A DNA stretch of 6,264 nt, taken from the NCBI GenBank assembly GCA_023423235.1, contig JAFAFY010000088.1, forward strand, positions 1-6,264, in the 5' to 3' direction. Below the pieces are notes generated by a model. It searched no databases, was not told where the DNA came from, and worked only from the letters and a program-made list of their open reading frames with translations. Below, piece after piece: positions 1-4,899 of the stretch (position 1 is the stretch's first letter; every line of letters starts with the position of its first letter). Made by a program: the position numbers and the translations under genes. Origin of the DNA: Pseudomonadota bacterium. Its GTDB lineage: Bacteria > Pseudomonadota > Gammaproteobacteria > Xanthomonadales > Xanthomonadaceae.

Positions 1-180
1 GACAAGGGCCAGATCGAGGCCAAGTCCAAGGCCCTGGAGGAAGCCTCGCAGCAGCTCTTCGCCGCTGCCGGCGCCGCAGGCCAGGCCGAGGCCGGCCAGG
101 CTGGCGGCGAGGCGCCGAAGTCCGATGACGTGGTGGACGCCGAGTTCACCGAGGTCAAGGACGACGACAAGAAGTCGTAA
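1..180 (+). CDS. dnaK: Chaperone DnaK (Hsp70), C-terminal fragment
   Basis: The window opens inside this gene; 59 codons and a TAA stop remain. The visible part begins in the helical lid of the substrate-binding domain (KGQIEAKSKALEEASQQLF). It then passes through a flexible Ala/Gly/Gln-rich linker and ends with the acidic tail DVVDAEFTEVKDDDKKS. That tail matches the conserved DnaK C-terminus (usual form DAEFEEVKDDK), which helps bind clients and co-chaperones. The ATPase domain and the beta-sandwich lie upstream and cannot be judged. DnaK is the cytosolic ATP-driven chaperone that works with DnaJ and GrpE, and the next gene, dnaJ, supports the call. A strong intrinsic terminator follows the stop by 23 bases, so most dnaK transcripts probably end before dnaJ. 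The identification rests on the tail, the lid helix and the neighbour. Confidence 0.95.
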   Translation, partial: DKGQIEAKSKALEEASQQLFAAAGAAGQAEAGQAGGEAPKSDDVVDAEFTEVKDDDKKS

Positions 181-203
181 TCCGTTGCCGGTAGTCCGGT
201 CGG

Positions 204-232
204 AAAAAGCGGGGTTCCGGCTCCGCTTTTTT
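204..232 (+). terminator. Intrinsic terminator after dnaK
   Basis: A hairpin has arms AAAAAGCGGGG (204-214) and CTCCGCTTTTT (221-231), with one G-U pair and a six-base TTCCGG loop. It runs straight into six T residues (227-232). The 5' A-run makes it symmetrical, so it could also stop transcription coming from the opposite strand. It lies in the dnaK-dnaJ gap and implies that dnaJ is made by partial read-through or from a promoter in 233-300. No convincing promoter is visible there. Confidence 0.85.
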
Positions 233-266
233 CGTCGCCGGCTGCCGGGATGTCTTGTGCTTCCTC

Positions 267-294
267 GAATCACCAATCCCGAATCACGAATCAC
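267..294. repeat. Four-unit 7-bp tandem repeat (GAATCAC/CAATCCC) before dnaJ
   Basis: Four consecutive heptads are visible: GAATCAC (267-273), CAATCCC (274-280), GAATCAC (281-287) and GAATCAC (288-294). Three of the four are identical. From memory, similar 7-bp arrays of the form GAATCCC/CAATCCC are scattered through intergenic regions of Xanthomonadaceae genomes; I cannot check this here. The array stops six bases before the dnaJ start codon, so it occupies the place where a ribosome binding site would normally lie. Confidence 0.75.
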
Positions 295-300
295 GGCACC

Positions 301-1434
301 ATGAGCAAACGCGATTACTACGAAGTTCTCGGGGTGTCCCGCACCGCGACCGAGGACGAGCTGAAGAAGGCCTATCGCCGCTGCGCGATGAAGCATCATC
401 CCGACCGCAACCCCGGCGACCAGGCCGCCGAGGTGGCGTTCAAGGAGTGCAAGGAGGCCTACGAGGTGCTGTCGGACGGCGGCAAGCGCCGGATGTACGA
501 CCAGCACGGCCATGCCGCGTTCGAACACGGCATGGGCGGCGGCAATGCCGGCCCCGGCTTCGGCGGCGCCGACATGGGCGACATCTTCGGCGACATCTTC
601 GGCAACATCTTCGGTGCGGGCGCCGGACGTGGCGGTCCGCGCCGCGGTGCTGACGTTGGCTACATCATGGAACTCGACCTCGAGGAAGCGGTGGCCGGCG
701 TGGAGAAGCGCATTGAGCTGCCGACCCTGGTGGCCTGCGGCGAATGCGACGGCAGCGGTTCGGAAGACGGTCGTCGCGAAACCTGCTCGACCTGCGCCGG
801 CCGCGGCCAGGTGCGCATGCAGCGCGGCATCTTCACCATGCAGCAGACCTGTCCGCACTGCGCCGGCCAGGGCCAGATCATCGCCAACCCCTGCCGCAGC
901 TGCCACGGCGCCGGGCGGGTGGAGGAAGAGAAGGTGCTGTCGGTGAAGATCCCCGCCGGCGTGGATTCGGGCGACCGGATCCGCCTCGCCGGCGAGGGCG
1001 AGGCCGGCCCCGCGGGCTCGCCGCCGGGCGACCTGTATGTCGAGGTGCGGGTGCGCGAGCACCCCATCTTCCAGCGCGACGGCGACGACCTGCATTGCGA
1101 GGTGCCGATCCGCATCTCGCAGGCCGCGCTGGGCGACACCGTGCGCGTGCCCACGCTGGGCGGCGAGGCCGAGATCCGGGTGCCGGCCGAGACCCAGACC
1201 GGCAAGGTGTTCCGCCTGCGCGACAAGGGCGTCAAGTCGGTGCGCAGCCGCGCCGCCGGCGACCTCTACTGCAAGGTCGTGGTCGAGACCCCGATCAACC
1301 TCACCGCGCAGCAGCGCGAATTGCTCGACCAGTTCGAGGCCACCTTCAACGGCGACAACGCCCGCCGGCATTCGCCGCGTTCGAGCACCTTCGTCGATGG
1401 GGTCAAGAGCTTCTGGGAGCGGATGACGTCCTGA
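301..1434 (+). CDS. dnaJ: Co-chaperone DnaJ (Hsp40, class A)
   Basis: DnaJ delivers unfolded clients to DnaK and stimulates its ATPase in the cytosol. The 377-residue product has all class A domains in order. The J domain (about 1-70) carries HPD at 33-35. A Gly/Phe-rich linker (about 75-120) includes three DIFG/NIFG motifs. A zinc-finger region has four CxxCxGxG motifs starting at C146, C162, C184 and C198, with all eight cysteines present. The C-terminal substrate-binding and dimerisation domains follow. The length is normal for the family. The start at 301 gives MSKRDYYEVLGV, the standard DnaJ N-terminus. An in-frame ATG at 250 would add 17 residues translated from the heptad repeat and is rejected. 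No Shine-Dalgarno sequence precedes 301, which is unusual. dnaK lies upstream behind a terminator, and the downstream gene is not a chaperone. Confidence 0.97.
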   Translation: MSKRDYYEVLGVSRTATEDELKKAYRRCAMKHHPDRNPGDQAAEVAFKECKEAYEVLSDGGKRRMYDQHGHAAFEHGMGGGNAGPGFGGADMGDIFGDIFGNIFGAGAGRGGPRRGADVGYIMELDLEEAVAGVEKRIELPTLVACGECDGSGSEDGRRETCSTCAGRGQVRMQRGIFTMQQTCPHCAGQGQIIANPCRSCHGAGRVEEEKVLSVKIPAGVDSGDRIRLAGEGEAGPAGSPPGDLYVEVRVREHPIFQRDGDDLHCEVPIRISQAALGDTVRVPTLGGEAEIRVPAETQTGKVFRLRDKGVKSVRSRAAGDLYCKVVVETPINLTAQQRELLDQFEATFNGDNARRHSPRSSTFVDGVKSFWERMTS

Positions 1435-1531
1435 TTCTTTTGAGGGTTCCTTTCAGAGGGACGTGTCTCGATGGGTAACGGGATCTACGCTGTCGATGTA
1501 GAGTGATGCTTGGTTGGCAGGGATGCTGAAA

Positions 1532-2479
1532 ATGCGTACATCTTCCATTTTGCAATGGATTCTCCCGCTCCTGGCCTTGTGCAGTGTCCCGGTCTACGCC
1601 GGAGCACGGCACGAGCGGTGCGGGCTTGCCGCCATCTCTGATGATTCGGTTGCGGACGTCCCCAAGTTGGAGCCTGGGACGGTTTGGGTCTATTCCGTCG
1701 GCGCGGGGCAGCCGGAAACGGAAATGACATTAATGACGATAGATGGCGCACGCGCGACATATGGCATGCGGGTGATTGCACCGAAGACTGAATTCTCCGC
1801 TGAGTATCGTCCAGCAGAGGAGGTGGCATCACTCCATTCCGGACCTGTCGTCATCAGTCACTCCGAACGCGTAGAGACCTATACCGACATCAACCCTCTG
1901 CGCGAGGGTGCGAAGATTCTGTTGCAGTTTCCGTTTCATGTCGGCTCGAGCTGGGAGGACGAGTTTTCCGAGCCGGGTGAACAATCCGGTGCATTCGGCC
2001 GGTACCAGTACCGATATGAAGAACGAAGCTTCAGTGAGGTAGTCGCCGTTGAGGAAATCGAAACAGCGTTCGGAAAGTTGTCGGCGTTCCGTATCGAACG
2101 ATTCGCCAACTGGGTGAAGTCGCAGCCTGTTTCCGAAACCATGTCATACATGCGCGTGGACGATGACGGGACGGTTACTGGCCGGGATGCAAGCGTCAGC
2201 TGGTACGTGCCTGCCCTGGGCCGCGTGGTCATGCGTGTGGAGGCCGTTTCTCAATCCGGCCATTTGCCCTTTGATCGCAATCTGCGAATCGGCGCCGCCA
2301 ATACGCGCGTAGTCGAACTAATTAGCTACTCGACTCCCTCAGGATGCGCGTTCTCGGGGCAGCCCATCCGAGCGCGTCTGCCAAGCGCGCCACCTTCGGG
2401 CTACAGGTTTCGCGACAACAACACCTGGGAGTACATGCTGCAGACACGCGGTCATAGGGCGATGCGCGATCCTCGGTAG
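1532..2479 (+). CDS. Predicted secreted/periplasmic protein of unknown function
   Basis: The product has 315 residues. A Sec signal peptide is visible: MRTSS, a hydrophobic stretch (ILQWILPLLALCSVPV), then VYA with likely cleavage after A23. The mature part has two cysteines (C30 and C272) that could form a disulfide. It is rich in alternating polar/hydrophobic stretches that suggest beta structure. Motifs LEPGTVWVYSV near the start and FPFHVGSSW, ETAFGKLSAFRIER and SWYVPALGRVVM later recall beta-rich envelope proteins of the TapB/DUF3108 kind; this likeness is from memory and weak. The domain seems to end near VVELISY, leaving a tail of about 47 residues without clear character. ATG 1532 is preferred because CAGGG (1518-1522) lies nine bases upstream; ATG 1523 and TTG 1514 are in frame. 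G+C is low for the window: 35/60 at 1741-1800 and 31/60 at 1981-2040, against 49/60 at 961-1020 in dnaJ. This suggests acquisition. Function unknown. Confidence 0.8.
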   Translation: MRTSSILQWILPLLALCSVPVYAGARHERCGLAAISDDSVADVPKLEPGTVWVYSVGAGQPETEMTLMTIDGARATYGMRVIAPKTEFSAEYRPAEEVASLHSGPVVISHSERVETYTDINPLREGAKILLQFPFHVGSSWEDEFSEPGEQSGAFGRYQYRYEERSFSEVVAVEEIETAFGKLSAFRIERFANWVKSQPVSETMSYMRVDDDGTVTGRDASVSWYVPALGRVVMRVEAVSQSGHLPFDRNLRIGAANTRVVELISYSTPSGCAFSGQPIRARLPSAPPSGYRFRDNNTWEYMLQTRGHRAMRDPR

Positions 2480-2586
2480 TATCGGGTGCAATCCCGGACA
2501 CGGTTTGTTGCAGCGCCGTGTACAAGGCGAGGCGCGGCACCACCGCACGTTGACGTAGCCATCCAGATCGCCTAGCCCGCGGGTTC

Positions 2587-2636
2587 TCCACAGCCGGTGT
2601 GGATCGTCTGATGACAAAACTGTGGATAAGCGGCGC
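2587..2636. repeat. DnaA-box module, copy A (50 bp)
   Basis: This segment matches 2835-2884 at 47 of 50 positions. The three differences (2605, 2607, 2608) all fall in the spacer and the edge of the second box. Together with three bases upstream it contains three DnaA-box-like sites: TTCTCCACA forward (2584-2592, 8/9 to TTATCCACA), TGTGGATCG reverse (2598-2606, 7/9) and TGTGGATAA reverse (2621-2629, 9/9). The first two form an inverted pair, TCCACA-GCCGG-TGTGGA. The sharp conservation against poorly matching flanks suggests that the module itself is under selection or recently copied. Binding by DnaA is inferred from the match to the consensus. Confidence 0.8.
2621..2629 (-). promoter_or_regulatory. 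Perfect DnaA box (TTATCCACA), copy A
   Basis: TGTGGATAA on the plus strand is the exact reverse complement of the high-affinity DnaA box TTATCCACA. A random 9-mer match is not rare in a genome, but the same box recurs in the same context 248 bp away. No replication gene lies nearby, so this would be a site outside the origin. Confidence 0.6.
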
Positions 2637-2834
2637 CGGCCCGCACCACGGCTGATGCCGTTCCGGCTGGCTATTTTTTGTCCAGATCGCGTGCGTCCGC
2701 TGTTGATGCCGCTTGACCCGCGCACGCGCTTGCGCATCGGCCGCAAACCGCGACCGGTGACGCGATCGTCGACACCGGCCGTGGACCACGCGGGCGCTTG
2801 ACGGCGTCGCGCCATCGCGGCAGCCGGCGCGTCA

Positions 2835-2884
2835 TCCACAGCCGGTGTGGATGGCTTGATGACAAAACTGTGGATAAGCGGCGC
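2835..2884. repeat. DnaA-box module, copy B (50 bp)
   Basis: This is the second copy of the module at 2587-2636, in the same orientation, with box order and spacing preserved: TCATCCACA forward (2832-2840, 8/9), TGTGGATGG reverse (2846-2854, 7/9) and TGTGGATAA reverse (2869-2877, 9/9). The inverted pair is more extended here: arms CATCCACA (2833-2840) and TGTGGATG (2846-2853) are perfect eight-base complements around GCCGG. Confidence 0.8.
2869..2877 (-). promoter_or_regulatory. Perfect DnaA box (TTATCCACA), copy B
   Basis: This is an exact consensus DnaA box on the minus strand, inside a stretch (ATGACAAAACTGTGGATAAG) that is identical in copy A. The invariant bases on both sides of the box suggest either recent duplication or a binding site wider than the box alone. 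Confidence 0.6.
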
Positions 2885-3007
2885 GAGGCCGCGTGGGCCG
2901 CGGCCTGCGAAACGCTGGCGCAAAAATCGCCAGTGACGCGCAATGCGGCCGACGCCGCGCTTGACTTGCGCACCCGGCTCCGAAGTCGTGGTGTCCGCGT
3001 CCCCGGT

Positions 3008-3027
3008 GGCGCCGGAATGCCGGCGCC
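3008..3027 (-). terminator. GC-rich hairpin just downstream of the SDR gene, possible terminator
   Basis: Arms GGCGCCGG (3008-3015) and CCGGCGCC (3020-3027) are perfectly complementary around a four-base AATG loop. The hairpin begins 11 bases past the SDR stop codon, which is where a terminator would be expected. No T-run follows on the minus strand, so it is not a standard intrinsic terminator. It may protect the mRNA 3' end or help end transcription less efficiently. Confidence 0.35.
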
Positions 3028-3037
3028 GGTGGAACAC

Positions 3038-3799
3038 TCAGTCGCGCACCAGGCCGCCGTCGACCACCAGGTTCTGGCCGGTGACCGCGCGCGACCAGGG
3101 CGCAGCGAAGATCAGCACGGCGTCGGCGAACTCCGCCGGCGTGGTCACGCTACGCAGGGGCGTGTTGGCGGCGATGTAGTCGAACACCGCCTCGGGCGTC
3201 GCGGCGCTGGCGTCGGTGGTGCGCAGCAGGCCGCCGGAGACCATGTTGACGGTGATGCCGTCCGGTCCCAGGTCGCCGGCCAGGGTACGGGTCAGCGACA
3301 GCAGCGCGGCCTTGGCAGCGGTGTAGTCGTGGTAGGGCACCACCGGGTTCTGGAACAGGTTGGTGCCGATGTTGACGATGCGGCCGAAGCCGTGCGCACG
3401 CATCCCCGGCAGGGCCGCCTGCGTGGTGTTGAGTGCGCCCCGCACGCTGCCTTCCAGTTGCGCGGCGAAGTCCTGCCAGGCGATCGCATCGGCCTTGGCG
3501 CGGGCATCGCCATTGAAGCTGAAATCGACCAGTGCGTTGTTGACCACGGTGGTGATGTCGCCATCGAAATACGCGCGTGCCTGCGCAAACAGCGCGGCGA
3601 CCTGCGCGGGATCGGTGACGTCGGCCCGCAGCGCGATGGCCCGCGGGCCGATGCGCGCGGCCAGCGCCTCGGCGGCGTCGCGGCTGCGGCGGTAGTTGAC
3701 GACGACGCGGGCGCCTTCGCGGGCGAAGGCCGAGGCGATGTCGTGACCCAGGCCACGGCCGGCGCCGGTGACCAGGACGATCTGTTCGGAGAGTTGCAT
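3038..3799 (-). CDS. SDR-family oxidoreductase, FabG-like (putative 3-oxoacyl-ACP reductase)
   Basis: The 253-residue product is a classical short-chain dehydrogenase/reductase with a Rossmann fold. The cofactor loop TGAGRGLG is at 11-18 and NNA at 87-89. The active-site YTAAK places Tyr at 159 and Lys at 163. R31, N35 and R37-R38 after beta-2 suggest NADP(H) preference (inference). The catalytic Ser position, 13 before Tyr, is Thr146 (NIGTNLFQ). As I recall, the subgroup annotated as 3-oxoacyl-ACP reductase (PRK08642 type) shares this and the blocks ITTVVNNAL, NPVVPYHDY, SGGLLRTTDAS and GQNLVVDGGLV. The real substrate is unknown, and a dedicated role in fatty-acid synthesis is unlikely without fab neighbours. 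The start is supported by AGGA (3810-3807) seven bases before ATG. A weak TATGCT (3832-3827) could be its -10. The gene is transcribed divergently from dapB and convergently with the secreted-protein gene. Confidence 0.9.
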   Translation of the reverse strand: MQLSEQIVLVTGAGRGLGHDIASAFAREGARVVVNYRRSRDAAEALAARIGPRAIALRADVTDPAQVAALFAQARAYFDGDITTVVNNALVDFSFNGDARAKADAIAWQDFAAQLEGSVRGALNTTQAALPGMRAHGFGRIVNIGTNLFQNPVVPYHDYTAAKAALLSLTRTLAGDLGPDGITVNMVSGGLLRTTDASAATPEAVFDYIAANTPLRSVTTPAEFADAVLIFAAPWSRAVTGQNLVVDGGLVRD

Positions 3800-3931
3800 G
3801 CCTGCTTCCTGACGGACGAACGGACAAGCATAAGGCGGTGCCGGCGGCCCGATCGCGCCGTTGGCGTCTTGCCGGCATCCGCCGTGTCAGCGATACCCGG
3901 CAGCGGTTCCGGGATCACCCGGCGAACCCGA

Positions 3932-3937
3932 TAGAAT
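3932..3937 (+). promoter_or_regulatory. Probable -10 box for dapB
   Basis: TAGAAT matches the sigma-70 -10 consensus TATAAT at five of six positions. The -35 region is poor: TTCCGG (3907-3912) lies at 19-bp spacing. A start of transcription would fall near 3943-3945, on or beside an ATG. dapB needs its own promoter here because the gene upstream runs in the opposite direction. Confidence 0.45.
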
Positions 3938-3943
3938 GCCGGC

Positions 3944-4030
3944 ATGACCAGCCCATGCGCCCCGCAGTTGCCTGTGACCGCCTTGCGTCCCTGGCCCGAT
4001 GATTCCCGCGCCCTGGGAGCGGGGGCATGA
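3944..4030 (+). CDS. Possible leaderless 28-codon upstream ORF coupled to dapB
   Basis: An ATG at 3944 opens a frame of 28 codons (MTSPCAPQLPVTALRPW and onward, ending RALGAGA). Its TGA overlaps the dapB ATG as ATGA (4027-4030), the arrangement typical of translational coupling. The ATG lies six bases after the TAGAAT box, so the transcript could begin at or next to the AUG and be read without a ribosome site. The peptide has no lysine and no known domain, so it is not an obvious lysine-sensing attenuator. It could equally be a chance frame in G+C-rich leader DNA. dapB also has its own Shine-Dalgarno sequence and does not strictly need coupling. Confidence 0.3.
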   Translation: MTSPCAPQLPVTALRPWPDDSRALGAGA

Positions 4031-4752
4031 GCGCGCCGCTGCGCGTGCTGGTGCATGGCGCGTCCGGCCGCATGGGGCAGGCATTGCTGCGCCTGGCCGC
4101 GGCGCGCGACGACCTGGACGTGGTGGCCGCGGTATCGGGCCGCTCGCCGAAACAGCGGGTCATCGACGGGGTGCCGTACTTCGGCGCGTCCGAACTGGCT
4201 GGCGCGCCGGCGTTCGACGTCGCTATCGATTTCAGCCTGCCGGGCGGGTTCGACGCCTTGCTGGCGCTGTGCGTCAAACGCGGCGCGGCGCTGGTGTCCG
4301 GGACCACGGGCCTGGACGAAGCCCAGCGCGCGGCGCTGGACGCGGCCGCGACGCAGGTTCCGGTGCTGTGGGCGTCGAACTTCAGTCTCGGCATCGCGGT
4401 GCTGCAGGACTTGGTCGCGCGCGCGGCCGCGGCACTGCCGGACTGGGACTGCGACATCGTCGAGGCGCACCACAACCGCAAGCTCGACGCGCCTTCGGGC
4501 ACCGCGCTGACCCTGGGCGCAGCCGCCGAAGGGCAGGGCGCCACGCCGCGTTACGCCTCGATCCGCGCCGGCGACATCGTCGGCGAGCACCTGGTCCAGT
4601 TCACCGGCACCGGCGAGCGCATCGAACTGGTGCATCGGGCCAGCAACCGCGACATCTTTGCCAGCGGTGCGCTGCACGTCGCGGCACGGCTCGCGGGACG
4701 TCCGCCGCGGCGCTATGCGGTGGCCGAACTGCTGGGCCTGGGCGCCGACTGA
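4027..4752 (+). CDS. dapB: 4-hydroxy-tetrahydrodipicolinate reductase DapB
   Basis: DapB uses NAD(P)H to reduce the DapA product to tetrahydrodipicolinate, in the pathway to diaminopimelate and lysine in the cytosol. The 241-residue protein shows the nucleotide loop HGASGRMG (10-17), the DFS strand end (68-70), SGTTG (91-95) and ASNFSLG (116-122). The family signature EAHHNRKLDAPSGTA (146-160) includes the catalytic H148 and K152, which correspond to H159 and K163 of E. coli. AGDIVGEH (181-188) is also conserved. It is about 30 residues shorter than E. coli DapB, mainly through a short segment after VSGRS and a missing loop before RYASIRAGD. I believe this is normal in Xanthomonadaceae. The start is supported by GGGAG (4015-4019), seven bases before ATG. 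carA follows after 147 bases with its own promoter; dapB next to carAB is a common gammaproteobacterial order. Confidence 0.96.
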   Translation: MSAPLRVLVHGASGRMGQALLRLAAARDDLDVVAAVSGRSPKQRVIDGVPYFGASELAGAPAFDVAIDFSLPGGFDALLALCVKRGAALVSGTTGLDEAQRAALDAAATQVPVLWASNFSLGIAVLQDLVARAAAALPDWDCDIVEAHHNRKLDAPSGTALTLGAAAEGQGATPRYASIRAGDIVGEHLVQFTGTGERIELVHRASNRDIFASGALHVAARLAGRPPRRYAVAELLGLGAD

Positions 4753-4811
4753 ACGCGTCCGCATGGGGGCGGCAAGGCGCGGAATCGCTGGCGCGTCGGC
4801 CCCGGCACCGG

Positions 4812-4817
4812 TACAAT
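4812..4817 (+). promoter_or_regulatory. Probable -10 box for carAB
   Basis: TACAAT is a five-of-six match to the sigma-70 -10 consensus, in the 147-bp dapB-carA gap. No good -35 hexamer is seen at 16-18 bp spacing (the region reads CTGGCGCG near 4788), so an activator or a weak promoter is possible. Transcription would begin near 4824, giving a leader of about 76 bases. That leader contains a small hairpin, ACCGC-TCCG-GCGGT (4856-4869). I see no upstream ORF with an ATG start in the leader. Confidence 0.5.
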
Positions 4818-4899
4818 TCCCGCTCGCCTGAACCCCAACCTCCGGACCGGTCGCCACCGCTCCGGCGGTTTCCTGCAACCTGACGTAGGCGAAGACCTC

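Larger units (their letters stand above)
2480..3037. other. Gene-free interval with a duplicated DnaA-box module
   Basis: I find no convincing gene on either strand in these 558 bases. Long open frames exist on the minus strand, but they look like the by-product of high G+C: no ribosome site, no recognisable domain, and Arg/Pro/Ala-rich composition. The structured content is the pair of 50-bp modules at 2587 and 2835. Shorter matches flank them at the same 248-bp offset: TTGACG at 2550 and 2798, GCTTGAC at 2711 and 2959, GCGCAC at 2720 and 2968. A run of six T (2674-2679) follows weak hairpins (ACGGC-TGAT-GCCGT, 2648-2661; GCCG-TTC-CGGC, 2657-2667) and might end transcription of the secreted-protein gene, but the geometry is poor. 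An A5 run (2922-2926) sits at nearly the corresponding place after the second module. Confidence 0.7.

Noticed and set aside
254..278. Sigma-32-like promoter (CTTGTG ... CACCAATC) before dnaJ
   Set aside because: Both halves fit the heat-shock consensus poorly, the spacing is short, and the second half is simply the heptad repeat.
250..300. In-frame ATG at 250 as an earlier dnaJ start
   Set aside because: It would add 17 residues coming from the heptad repeat. The canonical DnaJ N-terminus MSKRDYYEVLGV starts at 301, and 250 has no ribosome site either.
1484..1502. Inverted repeat TCTAC ... GTAGA upstream of the secreted-protein gene as an operator
   Set aside because: Only five bases per arm with a nine-base loop; no supporting promoter geometry.
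1514..1531. TTG 1514 or ATG 1523 as the start of the secreted protein
   Set aside because: The only ribosome-site-like bases (CAGGG, 1518-1522) touch ATG 1523 but are well spaced for ATG 1532, which also gives a compact signal peptide.
1571..1585. Lipoprotein signal at LLALC (C17)
   Set aside because: The residue before Cys is Leu, not Gly/Ala/Ser, and the hydrophobic stretch continues past it to a good VYA cleavage site.
2584..2973. Chromosomal origin of replication
   Set aside because: There are DnaA boxes, but no AT-rich unwinding region beyond short T6 and A5 runs, and no dnaA, dnaN, rpmH or gidA-type neighbour.
2322..3037. Minus-strand open frames over the DnaA-box region, with repeated peptide phrases such as RRLSTVLSS
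   Set aside because: The repeated phrases are just translations of the duplicated 50-bp module, in more than one frame. No ribosome site or recognisable domain.
2798..3934. 378-codon plus-strand open frame through the second module and antisense to the SDR
   Set aside because: The SDR on the opposite strand has full motifs and a ribosome site; this frame has Arg/Gly/Val/Asp-rich sequence and no start signal.
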